Below are positions 20,055 through 29,670 of a stretch of DNA of 64,000 bases, one piece after another. A program made the translations under genes and the position numbers. Position 1 is the first letter of the stretch. Each line of letters starts with the position of its first letter. This DNA comes from Streptomyces avidinii (GTDB lineage: Bacteria > Actinomycetota > Actinomycetes > Streptomycetales > Streptomycetaceae), in assembly GCF_014650695.1 (NCBI RefSeq), contig NZ_BMVL01000003.1, positions 372,001 to 436,000 on the forward strand, read 5' to 3'. Below the pieces are notes generated by a model. The model saw only the letters and a program-made list of their open reading frames with translations, had not been told where the DNA came from and made no database searches.

Positions 20055-21476
20055 TTACCCGCCGACCCGGGCGACGAGCACGCAGGCGTCGTCCTCCCGC
20101 TCGCTCTCGCCGAACTCCTCGATCACGATCCGCACGCAGTCCTGCGCCGAGCGCGCCGCCGCGAACCGGGGCGCCAGCGCCAGCAGCCGCTCGGTCCCGT
20201 CCGCCCGGCTGAACTCGATGCTGCGCGACGTGAGTCCGTCCGTGTGCAGGATCAGCAGGTCGCCCACTTCGAGTCGTTCCTCGGCCTGCCCGTAGGTGGC
20301 TCCGGAGGTCGCGCCCAGCAGGACGCCCTCCGGCGGCAGCAGGGAGCGGCCCGAGCCCCTGCGGAACAGCAGGGGAGCCGGGTGGCCCGCCTGCGCCCAG
20401 GACAGCACCTGGCGCGCGGGATCGTAGCGGCAGCAAACGGCCGAGCCGAGGGCGGGCTGCACCGAGGTCTCCAGGAGCTGGTTGAGCCAGCCCATCAGCG
20501 GGCCCGGCTCGATGCCCGCCATGGCCATGCCGCGCAGCGCGCCGAGCATCATCGCCATTCCGGAGGTGGCGGTCACTCCGTGTCCGGTCAGATCGCCGAC
20601 CGTCAGCATGGAGCGGCCGTCGGGGAGTTCGAGGGCGTCGTACCAGTCGCCACCGATCAGCGCGCTGGTCGCGGAGGGCAGGTAGTGCGCGGCCACGTCC
20701 AGGGTGCCGGAGCTGCCGTACGGGAACCGCAGGGAGCCGCGCCACGGGGGGAGCACGGCTTCCTGCAGCTCGACCGCCAGCCGGTGCTCGGTCTGCGCGA
20801 TCTCCCGCTGGCGCTGCAGCGAGTCACGGGACTCGCGCACCGCGCGCTGGCTCCGGCGCAGTTCACTCACGTCCCGCAGGACGGCCCACATCGAGGCCGT
20901 ACAGCCGTCGGAGTCGAGTACCGGCTCGCCCCTCATGTGCAGGGTCCGGACCCGGCCGTCGGCCCGGACGATGCGGAACTCGCCGTCGATCGGTTTGCCG
21001 TCCACGAGGCAGTCGGTGACCCATGCGGTGAGTAACGGCTGGTCCTCGGAGAAGAGGGTCGAGCCCAGTTCGTCGAGGGGGAGCGCGCCGGACTCGGGCG
21101 AGCGGCCGAAGATCTGGAACAGCTCGTCGGACCAATTGACCTCGTCGGTCAGCAGGTTCCACTCGGCACTGCCGACGCGGGTCTGTGCCTCGGGCCCGGC
21201 CTCGGGCGCCGGCTGCGGGTACTCGACGGTCTCGGGCGCCGGCGGCAGGCCCTCCTTGAGCTGCCCGAGGTGCTCGCGGAGGTCGTCGAGGTGGTGGACG
21301 GCGAGGTCGCACAGTGCACGCTGCCAGCGGCCCTGGGCGTCGTCGTCGTCCACGACGGTGTCGCGGCGGACCGCGTCCACTTCTCCCCGCAGCCGCCGGG
21401 TCTGCGAGATCAGCGCGTCCACCGACCCTGGCTCGGGCGGTTGCGCGGGACGGTCCGCGAACAGGTGGGACGGCAT
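20055..21476 (-). CDS. PAS domain SpoIIE-type serine phosphatase
   Basis: A 473-residue regulator: N-terminal coiled region (about 15-85), PAS domain (about 100-215, EWNLLTDEVNWSDELFQIFG ... TASMWAVLRDVSELRRSQRA), short linker helix, then a PP2C/SpoIIE phosphatase (about 235-470). Metal-binding aspartates are in IGGDWYDALEL, VGDLTGHGVTA and LLILHTDGLTSRS, plus EREDDACVL at the end. Such proteins dephosphorylate anti-sigma-factor antagonists and so switch on alternative sigma factors in response to a signal bound by PAS. No anti-sigma or sigma gene is adjacent. A TTA leucine codon (21033-21035) suggests bldA dependence. Confidence 0.86.
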   Translation of the reverse strand: MPSHLFADRPAQPPEPGSVDALISQTRRLRGEVDAVRRDTVVDDDDAQGRWQRALCDLAVHHLDDLREHLGQLKEGLPPAPETVEYPQPAPEAGPEAQTRVGSAEWNLLTDEVNWSDELFQIFGRSPESGALPLDELGSTLFSEDQPLLTAWVTDCLVDGKPIDGEFRIVRADGRVRTLHMRGEPVLDSDGCTASMWAVLRDVSELRRSQRAVRESRDSLQRQREIAQTEHRLAVELQEAVLPPWRGSLRFPYGSSGTLDVAAHYLPSATSALIGGDWYDALELPDGRSMLTVGDLTGHGVTATSGMAMMLGALRGMAMAGIEPGPLMGWLNQLLETSVQPALGSAVCCRYDPARQVLSWAQAGHPAPLLFRRGSGRSLLPPEGVLLGATSGATYGQAEERLEVGDLLILHTDGLTSRSIEFSRADGTERLLALAPRFAAARSAQDCVRIVIEEFGESEREDDACVLVARVGG

Positions 21477-21963
21477 GAGAACTCCGATACAGGCGCGGCA
21501 CGGCCAAGTCTGAAGGAAGGACCGGTAACGACTGTTGCACAGGGCGCGACGACGTGTAAGGCGTTTGGCAACATCCGCTACGTTCTTGCTTCTGGTATAT
21601 GCCGTAGGCCTGGCGGGGCGTCCGCCGCGTACGAACGAATCCGGTCAGGCACTCTCCGCGGTGACGGAGCAGCACCTCCCGGTGGCGGGGCCGGCACGGC
21701 GGCAACCGCGGCCGGAATCAGGCCATCCGGCGACCGCCGCTCGATCGTACGGCCGATGTGTACGAGCCCGCCGTTCGAGGAAAACGCGTAAGGAATGGAT
21801 CAAGGCGACCCGGGGAGATACCCCCGAACGAGTGATGTCGCCCTTGGTGACACGGCGGAATCGGGGCTTCTCAGGACGCGGTCGGGCCGCTACTCTACGT
21901 GCCGGTAATAACGGGGGAGGTCTGCGCGGGCGGGCCCGCGCAGCGTTGGGGACACACGACGAC
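21477..21963. other. 487-nt intergenic region between divergent genes
   Basis: No supported gene is present; open frames here lack ribosome sites and normal codon use. It must hold the promoters of the phosphatase (minus) and the molybdenum hydroxylase (plus). The only clear structure is a hairpin at 21922-21943 close to the hydroxylase start. Confidence 0.6.
21922..21943 (+). promoter_or_regulatory. 5'-leader hairpin before the hydroxylase start
   Basis: CTGCGCGGGC-GG-GCCCGCGCAG has perfect 10-bp arms and ends 20 nt before the ATG at 21964. It would sit in the untranslated leader next to the weak ribosome site (TTGGGGAC) and could limit translation, or it could be a DNA dyad. Confidence 0.4.
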
Positions 21964-24279
21964 ATGGCCGGCCGCCACCACGCCACGAACGAGAGCACGG
22001 ACCGCGCCGCGAACGACGACGCGAACGACGCCGAGGCGAACGGCGACGCCGACCGCGGCACGCCCCGCGGCACGGGACCGAGCCGGCGTTCCTTCCTCAC
22101 CCACCTCGTGGCCGCGCCGACCCTGGCCCTCGTCACCCGCGCCACCGCCGACGCACTGGCCGCACAGCCCGCCCACGCCGTCGTGCCCTCCCTGCCGGCC
22201 ATCGCCGACGTGATCGACCTCGGTGACCTGTTCATCCTGGCCGGCGCCCCCACCTCAGCCCTGCTGGCGCTCGCCGTCGAGACGGACGGCACCATCCGCT
22301 TCCGGCTGCCGCGCGAGGAGGTCGGCCAGGGCCTCACCACCGCGGTGGCCATGCTCGTCGCGGAGGAACTCGACGCGCCGCTGGCCCACGTACGCGTGGA
22401 GTTGGACGACGCCCGGCCCGAGCTGCTCTTCAACCAGCTCACCGGATCCTCCAACTCCGTGCGCTCCCTCTACGGACCGGTGCGCCAGTGCGCCGCCACC
22501 GCCCGGGCCCGCCTCGTCGCGGCCGCCGCCCACCGCTGGGGCGTCTCACCGACGTCACTGACCACCGCGAACGGCGCCGTCCGCGCCACGGACGGGCGCA
22601 CCGCCGACTACGGCGACCTCGCCGCGGCCGCCGCCGACCCCGGCCTGGTCGTCCTCGGTGCCAGCCCCAAGAAGCGGGCCGGGCACACCCTGGTGGGGCA
22701 GCCGACCGGCCGCGTCGACGCCCGCGCCATGGTCACGGGGGCCCTGCAGTACACCCTCGACCTGGACGTGCCCGGCGCCAAGCCCTGCGTGGTGCGCCGC
22801 CCGCCCACCCTCGGCGGCACGGTCCGCACCGTGACCAACCTGGCCGCCGTCCGGGCCATGCCCGGTGTCCTGCACGTGGTGACCGTTGCGACCGGCGTCG
22901 CCGTCGTCGCCGAGACCTTCGGGCAGGCCATCGACGCCAAGTCCGCCCTCCAGGTCACCTGGGGCCCCGGCCCCGCCGACCGGCTGTCCGACACCGAGAT
23001 CCGCGCCAAGCTGCGCGCCGCCACCCCGCCGCTGCTGGTGCCGCCCCTGCTGACCCCGTACGTGGACGCCGAGTTCGACTTCGCCTTCGTCAGTCACGCC
23101 CCGATGGAGACCAACTCCGCCATCGCCGACGTGCGCGAGGACCGGGCCGAGATCTGGTCCGGCCTCAAGTCCCCGATCGTGGCCCGCGAGACGATCGCCG
23201 CCGACCTCGGCCTGCCCCTGTCCAAGGTGCAGGTGCACGTGGTCCAGGCCGGCGGATCCTTCGGTCGCCGGCTCTTCTTCGACGCGGCCCTGGAGGCCGC
23301 CCGCATCTCCAAGGCCTGCCGCCGCCCCGTCCGGCTGATGTGGACCCGCGTGGACGACACCCGGCACGGCCGGATGCGCCCGGCGACCCACCACCGGATC
23401 CGCGCCACCCACCTCCTGGGCGAGGTGCTCAGCTTTGAACACCGGGTCGCCGCCGCGGAGACCGACTTCCGGCACGGCCTCGGCGAGATCATCACCGCCA
23501 CCGCGGCGCACCTGCCGCTCGGCATCGGCAACGCCACCCTCGCTCAGACCCTCTTCCTGACCACGGTGAAGTCCCCGTACCACTTCGGTCTCACCACCCA
23601 GGCGCTCACCGAGGTGCCCACCGGTATCCCCACGGCCTCGTGGCGCTCGGTCTACTCCGCCAACACGCGCGGAGCCGAGGAGATCGTGGTCGACGAGCTC
23701 GCCGCCCGGACGGGCCGGGACCCGTACGCCTTCCGGCGCAGCTTCCTGAAGACCGACGCCCAGCGCGCCGTCCTCGACAAGGCCGCGAAGGAAGGGAACT
23801 GGGGGCGGCCGATGGAGGCCGGGTGCGCGCAGGGCATCGCCTTCCACGAGGAGTACAAGTCCCGCACCGCGTGCCTCGTCGAGATCGACACCCGCGACCC
23901 GGACCACGTCCGCGTCACCAGGGCCGTCATCGCCGTGGACGTGGGCCTGCCCGTCAACCCGCGCGGACTGGAGGCTCAGATGATCGGCGGTCTCACCGAC
24001 GCGATCTCCACCACCCTGCGCGCCGGGCTGCACCTGGACAAGGGGCTTCCGCTGGAGGGCAGCTACAGCCAGTTCCACTGGGCCAAGCAGCGCGACACCC
24101 CGCGCGACGTGCGGGTCTTCGTCCTGCCGGCCACGGGCGACGAGCCGGGCGGTGCGGGCGAACTCGGGGTGCCCGCCGCGGTCGGCGCGATCGCCAACGC
24201 CTGGGCCAGGGCCACCGGTTCCGAGCCGCGCAGCTTTCCCCTCGACTTCGACGTCGACTTCACCCCCTACCCCCGATAG
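21964..24279 (+). CDS. molybdenum hydroxylase large subunit (IorB-like), Tat-exported
   Basis: A 771-residue molybdopterin-binding subunit resembling the beta subunit of isoquinoline 1-oxidoreductase and related aldehyde dehydrogenases. Seen are [21 protein letters not shown] near the first Mo domain, [33 protein letters not shown], and near the end [18 protein letters not shown], which holds the catalytic glutamate. Residues 40-60 ([18 protein letters not shown]) form a twin-arginine signal with R41-R42 after an acidic, Asp/Asn-rich leader. These enzymes hydroxylate N-heterocycles or oxidise aldehydes with water as oxygen source. It pairs with the 2Fe-2S gene 20 nt downstream. ATG at 21964 chosen because the next in-frame start lies upstream of a leader hairpin. 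Confidence 0.84.
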   Translation: MAGRHHATNESTDRAANDDANDAEANGDADRGTPRGTGPSRRSFLTHLVAAPTLALVTRATADALAAQPAHAVVPSLPAIADVIDLGDLFILAGAPTSALLALAVETDGTIRFRLPREEVGQGLTTAVAMLVAEELDAPLAHVRVELDDARPELLFNQLTGSSNSVRSLYGPVRQCAATARARLVAAAAHRWGVSPTSLTTANGAVRATDGRTADYGDLAAAAADPGLVVLGASPKKRAGHTLVGQPTGRVDARAMVTGALQYTLDLDVPGAKPCVVRRPPTLGGTVRTVTNLAAVRAMPGVLHVVTVATGVAVVAETFGQAIDAKSALQVTWGPGPADRLSDTEIRAKLRAATPPLLVPPLLTPYVDAEFDFAFVSHAPMETNSAIADVREDRAEIWSGLKSPIVARETIAADLGLPLSKVQVHVVQAGGSFGRRLFFDAALEAARISKACRRPVRLMWTRVDDTRHGRMRPATHHRIRATHLLGEVLSFEHRVAAAETDFRHGLGEIITATAAHLPLGIGNATLAQTLFLTTVKSPYHFGLTTQALTEVPTGIPTASWRSVYSANTRGAEEIVVDELAARTGRDPYAFRRSFLKTDAQRAVLDKAAKEGNWGRPMEAGCAQGIAFHEEYKSRTACLVEIDTRDPDHVRVTRAVIAVDVGLPVNPRGLEAQMIGGLTDAISTTLRAGLHLDKGLPLEGSYSQFHWAKQRDTPRDVRVFVLPATGDEPGGAGELGVPAAVGAIANAWARATGSEPRSFPLDFDVDFTPYPR

Positions 24280-24299
24280 CCCGAGCCAGGAGTACCGCC

Positions 24300-24755
24300 G
24301 TGCCCTCGCACACCTTCACCGTCAACGGGCGCAGCGTCACCGTGGACGCGCCCGACGACCTGCCCCTGCTGTGGGTGCTTCGCGACATGCTGGGCATCCG
24401 CGGCCCCAAGTACGGCTGCGGGGTGGACGTCTGCAAGGCCTGCACCAGCCACCTGGACGGCACCGACATCCGCCCCTGCGTGGTGCCCGTCTCCGCCTGC
24501 GCCGGCAGGTCGGTCACCACCATCGAGGGCCTGGCGGACGGGGACGACCTGCACCCCGTGCAGGAGGCGTGGCTCGAACAGGACGTCGCCCAGTGCGGTT
24601 TCTGCCAGCCGGGACAGATCATGGCCGCCGTCGCCCTGCTGAAGCGGACCGCAGATCCCACGGACGAGGACATCGACGCCATCGCCAACATCTGCCGCTG
24701 CGGTACCTACTTCCGCATCCGGGAGGCCATCCGCAGCGCGGCGCGCCGGATGTGA
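24300..24755 (+). CDS. (2Fe-2S) small subunit of molybdenum hydroxylase (IorA-like)
   Basis: A 151-residue two-cluster ferredoxin subunit. The plant-type cluster uses [15 protein letters not shown] plus the downstream Cys in IRPCVVP; the second, all-helical cluster uses [10 protein letters not shown] and [11 protein letters not shown]. This is the standard small subunit of xanthine-oxidase-family enzymes. It has no signal peptide, so if the partner is exported it must be carried along as a folded complex. AGGAG ends 7 nt before the GTG at 24300. The pair lacks an FAD subunit gene nearby, as in isoquinoline-oxidoreductase-type enzymes that pass electrons to a cytochrome or other acceptor. Confidence 0.88.
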   Translation: MPSHTFTVNGRSVTVDAPDDLPLLWVLRDMLGIRGPKYGCGVDVCKACTSHLDGTDIRPCVVPVSACAGRSVTTIEGLADGDDLHPVQEAWLEQDVAQCGFCQPGQIMAAVALLKRTADPTDEDIDAIANICRCGTYFRIREAIRSAARRM

Positions 24756-24932
24756 GTGGCGGCGGGATCCCGTGGCTTCCCCCGTGTCCGATTCAATCGA
24801 AGCCGCCGGGATCCTGCCGCTCGTCTCCCAGCCTAGGTGCGGGCCGGGACATGCGCAGGGTTCGTCCTGCCCAGTGAGCGCGCGAGACGGGTATCACAGC
24901 GCACAGTGTGCGGCGGGTGGTTGAATGCGGCC

Positions 24933-26372
24933 GTGTCCCGGTCCGACGACATTCTCAAGGTTCACCGGCTCGCCCACGCCGGGGGATCGGCCGCACTGCT
25001 GGAATGGCTCACCTCCCACCTCGGTGGATGGGTCGGGGTGGTGGAGGCCCGAGCGGAGCACGGCCCGGCTCCCGAGGCCGCCGTGCGCGGCGCCGCCGAG
25101 CTGGCCGCCCGCGGCGTTCGGTCGGCGGTCCTGCACGGCGCCCACTCCGCGACCCTGCTGTTCGCACTGGACGGCCGGCGCGCGCTGGCCGCCGTACTGG
25201 AGCAGCCGCACCACCCCGACGCGCCCGCACTCCTCGCGGACGCGGCCGTACCGCTGGACCTCGTCCTGCGGGCCGAGGAGGCCGGCCGGCGGGAGGAACG
25301 GGTCCGGCGCGCCGAGGCGCAGGTCCGCGAGGCAGTCCTCCACCTGCTGATGAACGGCCGGCTCTCCACCGCCCACCAGATCTCCGTCACGCTGGGCCCC
25401 GCCCTGCCCGACCCGATGCGGATGTACGTCGTCGAATGCCCGATCGGACGGCGCGCCGAAGTCATGCGGCTCTGCCGGGAACTGACGGACGGCCGGGCCT
25501 GGATCGTGCGCTGCCCGGTCTACGTGCGCCACCTCATCGTGCTCGCCCCGCCGGCCACCGCCACGGGGCCGGCCACCGGCGACCCCCTGGCCGAAGCACT
25601 GGTGGAGGGGGCGCCGGACTGCGCGGTCGGTGTCAGCGGGGAGATGGGCCTGAGCGAGGCCCCGACCGCCTACACCCAGGCCTTCCACGCTCTGGCCGTC
25701 GCCCGGGGGAGCGACGATCGGCACGCCCGGTTCGGGCCCGGCCCCGAACTGGCGCTCGCCGCGCACGGGGCGGGAGCCGGCTGGGCCGAGGCCCTGCTCG
25801 CGCCCCTGCACACGTACGCGCCCCGGCGCCCCCAGGACCCCGGCGGGCAGGAGCTGCGCGCCACCGCCCACGCCTGGCTGAACTTCACCTCGCACGCCAC
25901 CCGGCTGCTGAAGATCCACCGCAACACCCTGGCGGCCCGGCTGCGCCTGATCGAGGCGCTGCTCGGCCTGAACCTCGCACGCCTCGCGGACCAGTCGGCA
26001 CTCTCCCTGGCACTGCGGCTGACCTCGGGAGCAGGGGCGCGAGCAGGAGCGGAGAGCGGCGGCGCCCTCGGGGCCGCAGCCCCCGATCTCGACGATGTGC
26101 TGCGCGATCCGCGCCTGACCGACTGGGCCCGTACCCATCTGAGCGGACTGAGCGGGCCGGACGCCCCACCAGGAGCCCGTGCCACGGTCCGCGCCTGGCT
26201 GGCGCACGACGCCCAACTCGTCCCGGCGGCCGCGGCGCTGGGCGTCTCCGTCCCCGGGGCGCGCAAGCGGCTGGCCCGGATCGAGGCGCTGTTGGAGCGT
26301 TCCCTGCTGCAGTCCCCCAGTGCCCGGTACGACCTGTGGCTCGCGCACCGGTCGGAGGAGCTCGCCGGGTGA
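24933..26372 (+). CDS. PucR-type transcriptional regulator with two C-terminal HTH motifs
   Basis: A 479-residue regulator. The N-terminal part (VSRSDDILKVHRLAHAGGSAALLEWL) precedes a central sensor-like region. The C-terminus holds one PucR-type HTH (ATRLLKIHRNTLAARLRLIEALLGLNL, about 335-361) and a second, similar unit near the end (LVPAAAALGVSVPGARKRLARIEALLERSL, about 430-460). The GTG at 24933 is used because the conserved-looking sequence starts there; in-frame TTG (24921) and GTG (24906) are alternatives. It lies between the molybdenum hydroxylase and the KimA-like permease, both on the same strand, and could control either. Spacing to the permease is 33 nt, so they may share a transcript. 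Confidence 0.75.
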   Translation: MSRSDDILKVHRLAHAGGSAALLEWLTSHLGGWVGVVEARAEHGPAPEAAVRGAAELAARGVRSAVLHGAHSATLLFALDGRRALAAVLEQPHHPDAPALLADAAVPLDLVLRAEEAGRREERVRRAEAQVREAVLHLLMNGRLSTAHQISVTLGPALPDPMRMYVVECPIGRRAEVMRLCRELTDGRAWIVRCPVYVRHLIVLAPPATATGPATGDPLAEALVEGAPDCAVGVSGEMGLSEAPTAYTQAFHALAVARGSDDRHARFGPGPELALAAHGAGAGWAEALLAPLHTYAPRRPQDPGGQELRATAHAWLNFTSHATRLLKIHRNTLAARLRLIEALLGLNLARLADQSALSLALRLTSGAGARAGAESGGALGAAAPDLDDVLRDPRLTDWARTHLSGLSGPDAPPGARATVRAWLAHDAQLVPAAAALGVSVPGARKRLARIEALLERSLLQSPSARYDLWLAHRSEELAG

Positions 26373-26405
26373 CACAAGCCCCAGAAGGGCTGACAGGCGA
26401 CACAG

Positions 26406-28364
26406 ATGCACGATCATGCCCGAATGAGGCGTATCAATGCGAAACGCATGCTGGTCGGCGAACCCCTCGACACGGCCCGCCTGGGGGAGACCCTGCTGCC
26501 CAAGCGGCTCGCCCTGCCGATCTTCTGCAGCGATCCGCTCTCCTCCGTGGCCTACGCCACCGAGGAGATCCTGCTGGTCCTCGCCCTCGGCGGCGTCGCA
26601 CTGCTGCACCTCACCTGGTACGCGGCCGCCGCCATCGTCTTCCTGCTCATCGTCGTCGTCGCGTCCTACCGGCAGACCTGCCACGCCTATCCCGGCGGGG
26701 GCGGCGCCTACGTCGTGAGCTACGAGAACCTCGGGCAGACCGCCGCGCTCACCGCCGCCAGCGCCCTGCTCGTCGACTACGTGATGACCGTCGCAGTCTC
26801 GGTCGTCTCCGGGGTCTCGGCCATCACCTCGGCCATCCCCGCACTGAACGACCACGAAGTGGTCCTGTCCGTGGCCTTCGTGGTGCTGCTGGTCCTGATG
26901 AACCTGCGCGGCGTGCGGGAGTCGGGTCGCCTCTTCGCCATCCCCACCTACGGCTTCGTCCTCGTCATCTACCTCATGTTCGCCGTCGCCGCGGTCCGCC
27001 TCGGCACCGGCGACACCATCCGCGCCGAGTCGGCAGACCTCCCGATCACCCCGGTCGACACCTACACCGGACTGGCCCTGGTGTTCCTCACGATGCGCGC
27101 CTTCGCCTCCGGGTGCACCGCCCTGACGGGCGTCGAGGCGATCAGCAACGGCGTACCCGCCTTCCGCAAGCCCAAGGCCAGGAACGCGGCGACCACGCTC
27201 GCCGCGATGGGCGTGCTCTCCGTGACGATGTTCGTCGGCATCACCGCCCTGGCCATGTCCTACCAGGTGCACGTGGCGGCCGACCCCACCGAGCTGGGCC
27301 TGCCCCCGGGTACCCCCACCTCCACCGCCCTCGCCCAGATCGGCCGCGCCACCTTCGGCAGCTGGCACTTCCTCTTCTACCTGCTCCAGGCCGTCACCGC
27401 GGGCGTGCTGATCCTCGCCGCGAACACCGCCTTCAACGGCTTCCCGATGCTCGCCTCGATCCTGGCCAGGGACCGGTACGCGCCCCGCCAGCTCCGCAAC
27501 CGCGGCGACCGGCTCGTCTACTCCAACGGCGTCGTCCTGCTCGCCCTCGCCGCCATCACCCTCATTGTGGCCTTCGACGCCGAACTGACCCGCCTCATCC
27601 AGCTCTACATCATCGGCGTCTTCGTCTCCTTCACCCTCTCCCAGGCGGGCATGGTCCGGCACTGGCGGAAGGTGCTCGCCTCACCCGCCACCCGGCGCGA
27701 GGAGCGCATCCACATCCACCGCAGGCGAGCCATCAACGCGGTCGGCGCCGCCCTGACGGCCCTGGTCCTGGTCATCGTCCTGCTCACCAAGTTCACCCAC
27801 GGCGCCTGGCTGGTCGTCATCGCCATGCCGCTGCTGTTCCTCGGCATGAAGGGCGTCCGCCGCCACTACGACCAGGTCGCCCGGCAGGTCGCCGTCGCCC
27901 CCGACGCCACCGTGCGCAGACCCGCCCGCCACCACGTCCTGGTCCTGGTCGCCGCCGTGCACGCCCCGACGCTCAAGGCCATCGGTTACGCGCAGGGGCT
28001 GCGCCCCGACACCCTGACGGCCGTCACCGTCGCGGCGGACGAGGGGGAGGCGGCGCGGCTGCGCGAGGCGTGGGCCGAGCACGACACCGGCCTTCCGCTG
28101 AAGATCCTGCACTCGCCCTACCGGGAGGTGGTGGGCCCGATCCTGGCCCACGTCCAGGAACTGGCGGCAGACAGCGCCACGGACGTGCTGTCCGTGGTGA
28201 TCCCCGAGTACGTGGTGGGCCATTGGTGGGAGCAACCCCTGCACAACCAGAACGCCCTGCGGCTCAAGGCGCGGCTGCTGTTCACCCCGGGCGTCGCGGT
28301 GATCGACGTGCCGTACCTCCTGGAGTCGGCGAAACCCGCTGCTCCGGTACGCCGGGACGGGTAG
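26406..28364 (+). CDS. APC-superfamily permease, KimA-like potassium importer
   Basis: A 652-residue membrane protein with about 12 membrane segments up to residue 465 and a soluble C-terminal domain (about 490-640). The N-terminal motif LPKRLALPIFCSDPLSSVAYATEEILLVL and GGGAYVVSYENLG are typical of the KimA/YdaO group of APC transporters, high-affinity potassium/proton symporters in Bacillus controlled by cyclic-di-AMP. The soluble tail (LVLVAAVHAPTLKAIGYAQGL) resembles their regulatory domain. No c-di-AMP riboswitch is seen in the 33-nt gap upstream. The last 83 nt overlap the convergent PucR-type gene. Amino-acid transport is the alternative role. Confidence 0.8.
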   Translation: MHDHARMRRINAKRMLVGEPLDTARLGETLLPKRLALPIFCSDPLSSVAYATEEILLVLALGGVALLHLTWYAAAAIVFLLIVVVASYRQTCHAYPGGGGAYVVSYENLGQTAALTAASALLVDYVMTVAVSVVSGVSAITSAIPALNDHEVVLSVAFVVLLVLMNLRGVRESGRLFAIPTYGFVLVIYLMFAVAAVRLGTGDTIRAESADLPITPVDTYTGLALVFLTMRAFASGCTALTGVEAISNGVPAFRKPKARNAATTLAAMGVLSVTMFVGITALAMSYQVHVAADPTELGLPPGTPTSTALAQIGRATFGSWHFLFYLLQAVTAGVLILAANTAFNGFPMLASILARDRYAPRQLRNRGDRLVYSNGVVLLALAAITLIVAFDAELTRLIQLYIIGVFVSFTLSQAGMVRHWRKVLASPATRREERIHIHRRRAINAVGAALTALVLVIVLLTKFTHGAWLVVIAMPLLFLGMKGVRRHYDQVARQVAVAPDATVRRPARHHVLVLVAAVHAPTLKAIGYAQGLRPDTLTAVTVAADEGEAARLREAWAEHDTGLPLKILHSPYREVVGPILAHVQELAADSATDVLSVVIPEYVVGHWWEQPLHNQNALRLKARLLFTPGVAVIDVPYLLESAKPAAPVRRDG

Positions 28365-29541
28365 CCGGCTCCGCGGCGACGCGCTGCAGCACCGCCGAGT
28401 GCGCGAGCGCCAACTCCACCACGTGCCGCGGGTCGGAGAGCGAACGGCCGGTCAGCTGCTCCAGCCGGCGAAGCCGGTTGGAGACCGTGTTGCGGTGGCA
28501 GTACAGCCGCTGCGCGGCGTACGTGGTCGAACCCTGGCAGGCCAGCCAGGTGCCCAGGGTGGTCAGCAGCGTCCGCCGGTCCTCCACGGGCAGCGCGAGC
28601 ACCGGACCCAGCACCACATGGCGCAGCCGCCCCGCGAGTTCGGCCTGGCCCGCGACCAGTGCGGCCGGCAGCCGTTCGTCCAGCAGTGCCGTGCGCGGGC
28701 CCTCGGACTCGGGGGCGGTGCACAGGGCGAGGGCGGCCAGCCGGTGCGCCCGGGCCAGTTCGGCCGGCGCCCCGACGACCGGGCCCACCCCCGCGCGCAC
28801 CCCGAGGGGCGCGAGGAGGTCCCGTACGGACTCCAGCGGATGGTGGCCGAGTTCCACCAGGCCGATCTCTCCGTCGGCGCGGACCCGCCACAGCACCCGC
28901 GGCGCGGACGCGCTCCCGGTGGGGGCGGTGTGGCCCGCTGAGCCCTCGGAGGCCAGGACGACCACGGCGAAGCGGCCCCGCTCGGGCAACCCCAGCTGGG
29001 CGGCGGCGGCTTCCGCATCGGCAGCGGCCGAGGGCCCGTCGGCGCCGTCGAGCAGGACGTCCAGCAGGGCGGCCCGGCGCTCCCGGTCCCGGTCGCCCTG
29101 CGCGGCCCGGGTGAGGTGGTACGACTCGGTCGCGGCGTCCGTCATCTGGTCCAGTACGTCCCACAGTGCCGCCGCTCCGGGCAGCAGCCGGGGCAGGGCC
29201 GCCCGGTCGTGGGCGGCCACCGCCTCGGTCAGGCTCTGCCAGAGCAGCCGGCCGCCGCGGCGATAGGTGTGCAGCAGGGAGGCGAGGGGCAGGCCCTGTT
29301 CGGCACGGAGCGCGCCGATGGCCCTGGCCTCGGCGAGCTCCACCGGCAGGCCGCGCGAGCTGCGCATCAGACCCTCCACGGCGGCGCGGAGGTGGTGGTG
29401 GATCCGCTCGCGCAGTTCGGCCCGGCCCAGCAGGGCGGCGTAGGCGGGGTCTTCGGTCAGCGTCCGGTCGGCGAGCCGGTCCGCCGCCACGGCGATCCGG
29501 CGGGACAGGTCCTCGCGTATCTCCTCGATGATCCGCTCCAT
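28282..29541 (-). CDS. PucR/CdaR-type transcriptional regulator
   Basis: A 419-residue regulator beginning MERIIEEIREDLSRRIAVAADRLAD. It has an N-terminal helical RsbRD-like region (about 10-150), a GGDEF-like degenerate middle (about 170-290), and a C-terminal PucR HTH (GSTTYAAQRLYCHRNTVSNRLRRLEQLTGRSL, about 350-382) followed by the usual LALAHSAVL helix. ATG at 29541 is the first start giving this layout. It is convergent with the KimA-like permease and overlaps its 3' end by 83 nt, so antisense interference is possible. On its other side it is divergent from a TetR gene. Target and effector are unknown. Confidence 0.8.
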   Translation of the reverse strand: MERIIEEIREDLSRRIAVAADRLADRTLTEDPAYAALLGRAELRERIHHHLRAAVEGLMRSSRGLPVELAEARAIGALRAEQGLPLASLLHTYRRGGRLLWQSLTEAVAAHDRAALPRLLPGAAALWDVLDQMTDAATESYHLTRAAQGDRDRERRAALLDVLLDGADGPSAAADAEAAAAQLGLPERGRFAVVVLASEGSAGHTAPTGSASAPRVLWRVRADGEIGLVELGHHPLESVRDLLAPLGVRAGVGPVVGAPAELARAHRLAALALCTAPESEGPRTALLDERLPAALVAGQAELAGRLRHVVLGPVLALPVEDRRTLLTTLGTWLACQGSTTYAAQRLYCHRNTVSNRLRRLEQLTGRSLSDPRHVVELALAHSAVLQRVAAEPATRPGVPEQRVSPTPGGTARRSPRRPG

Positions 29542-29613
29542 GACGCGCAGCCTGACACGGGTCGGGGGGCGGTGGGGAGGGCCCGGACCGGCCGCGTCCG
29601 CTACCGTGAGCGA

Positions 29614-29633
29614 AGCACTGCACTTGCAGTGCT
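29614..29633. promoter_or_regulatory. perfect 9-2-9 palindrome, likely TetR operator
   Basis: AGCACTGCA-CT-TGCAGTGCT, 37 nt before the ATG of the TetR gene and 72 nt from the divergent PucR-type gene. Size and symmetry suit a TetR dimer that represses its own gene, and perhaps the divergent one. Confidence 0.65.
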
Positions 29634-29670
29634 CACCGGAACTGCCCCCTCCACCCCCAGGGACCCGCTC

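Noticed and set aside
26373..26405. c-di-AMP (ydaO) riboswitch before the KimA-like gene
   Set aside because: The intergenic gap is only 33 nt, far too short for that riboswitch.
24908..29266. 1452-residue open frame on the plus strand across the PucR and permease genes
   Set aside because: Arg/Pro-rich shadow of three genes in other frames; no ribosome site or motif.
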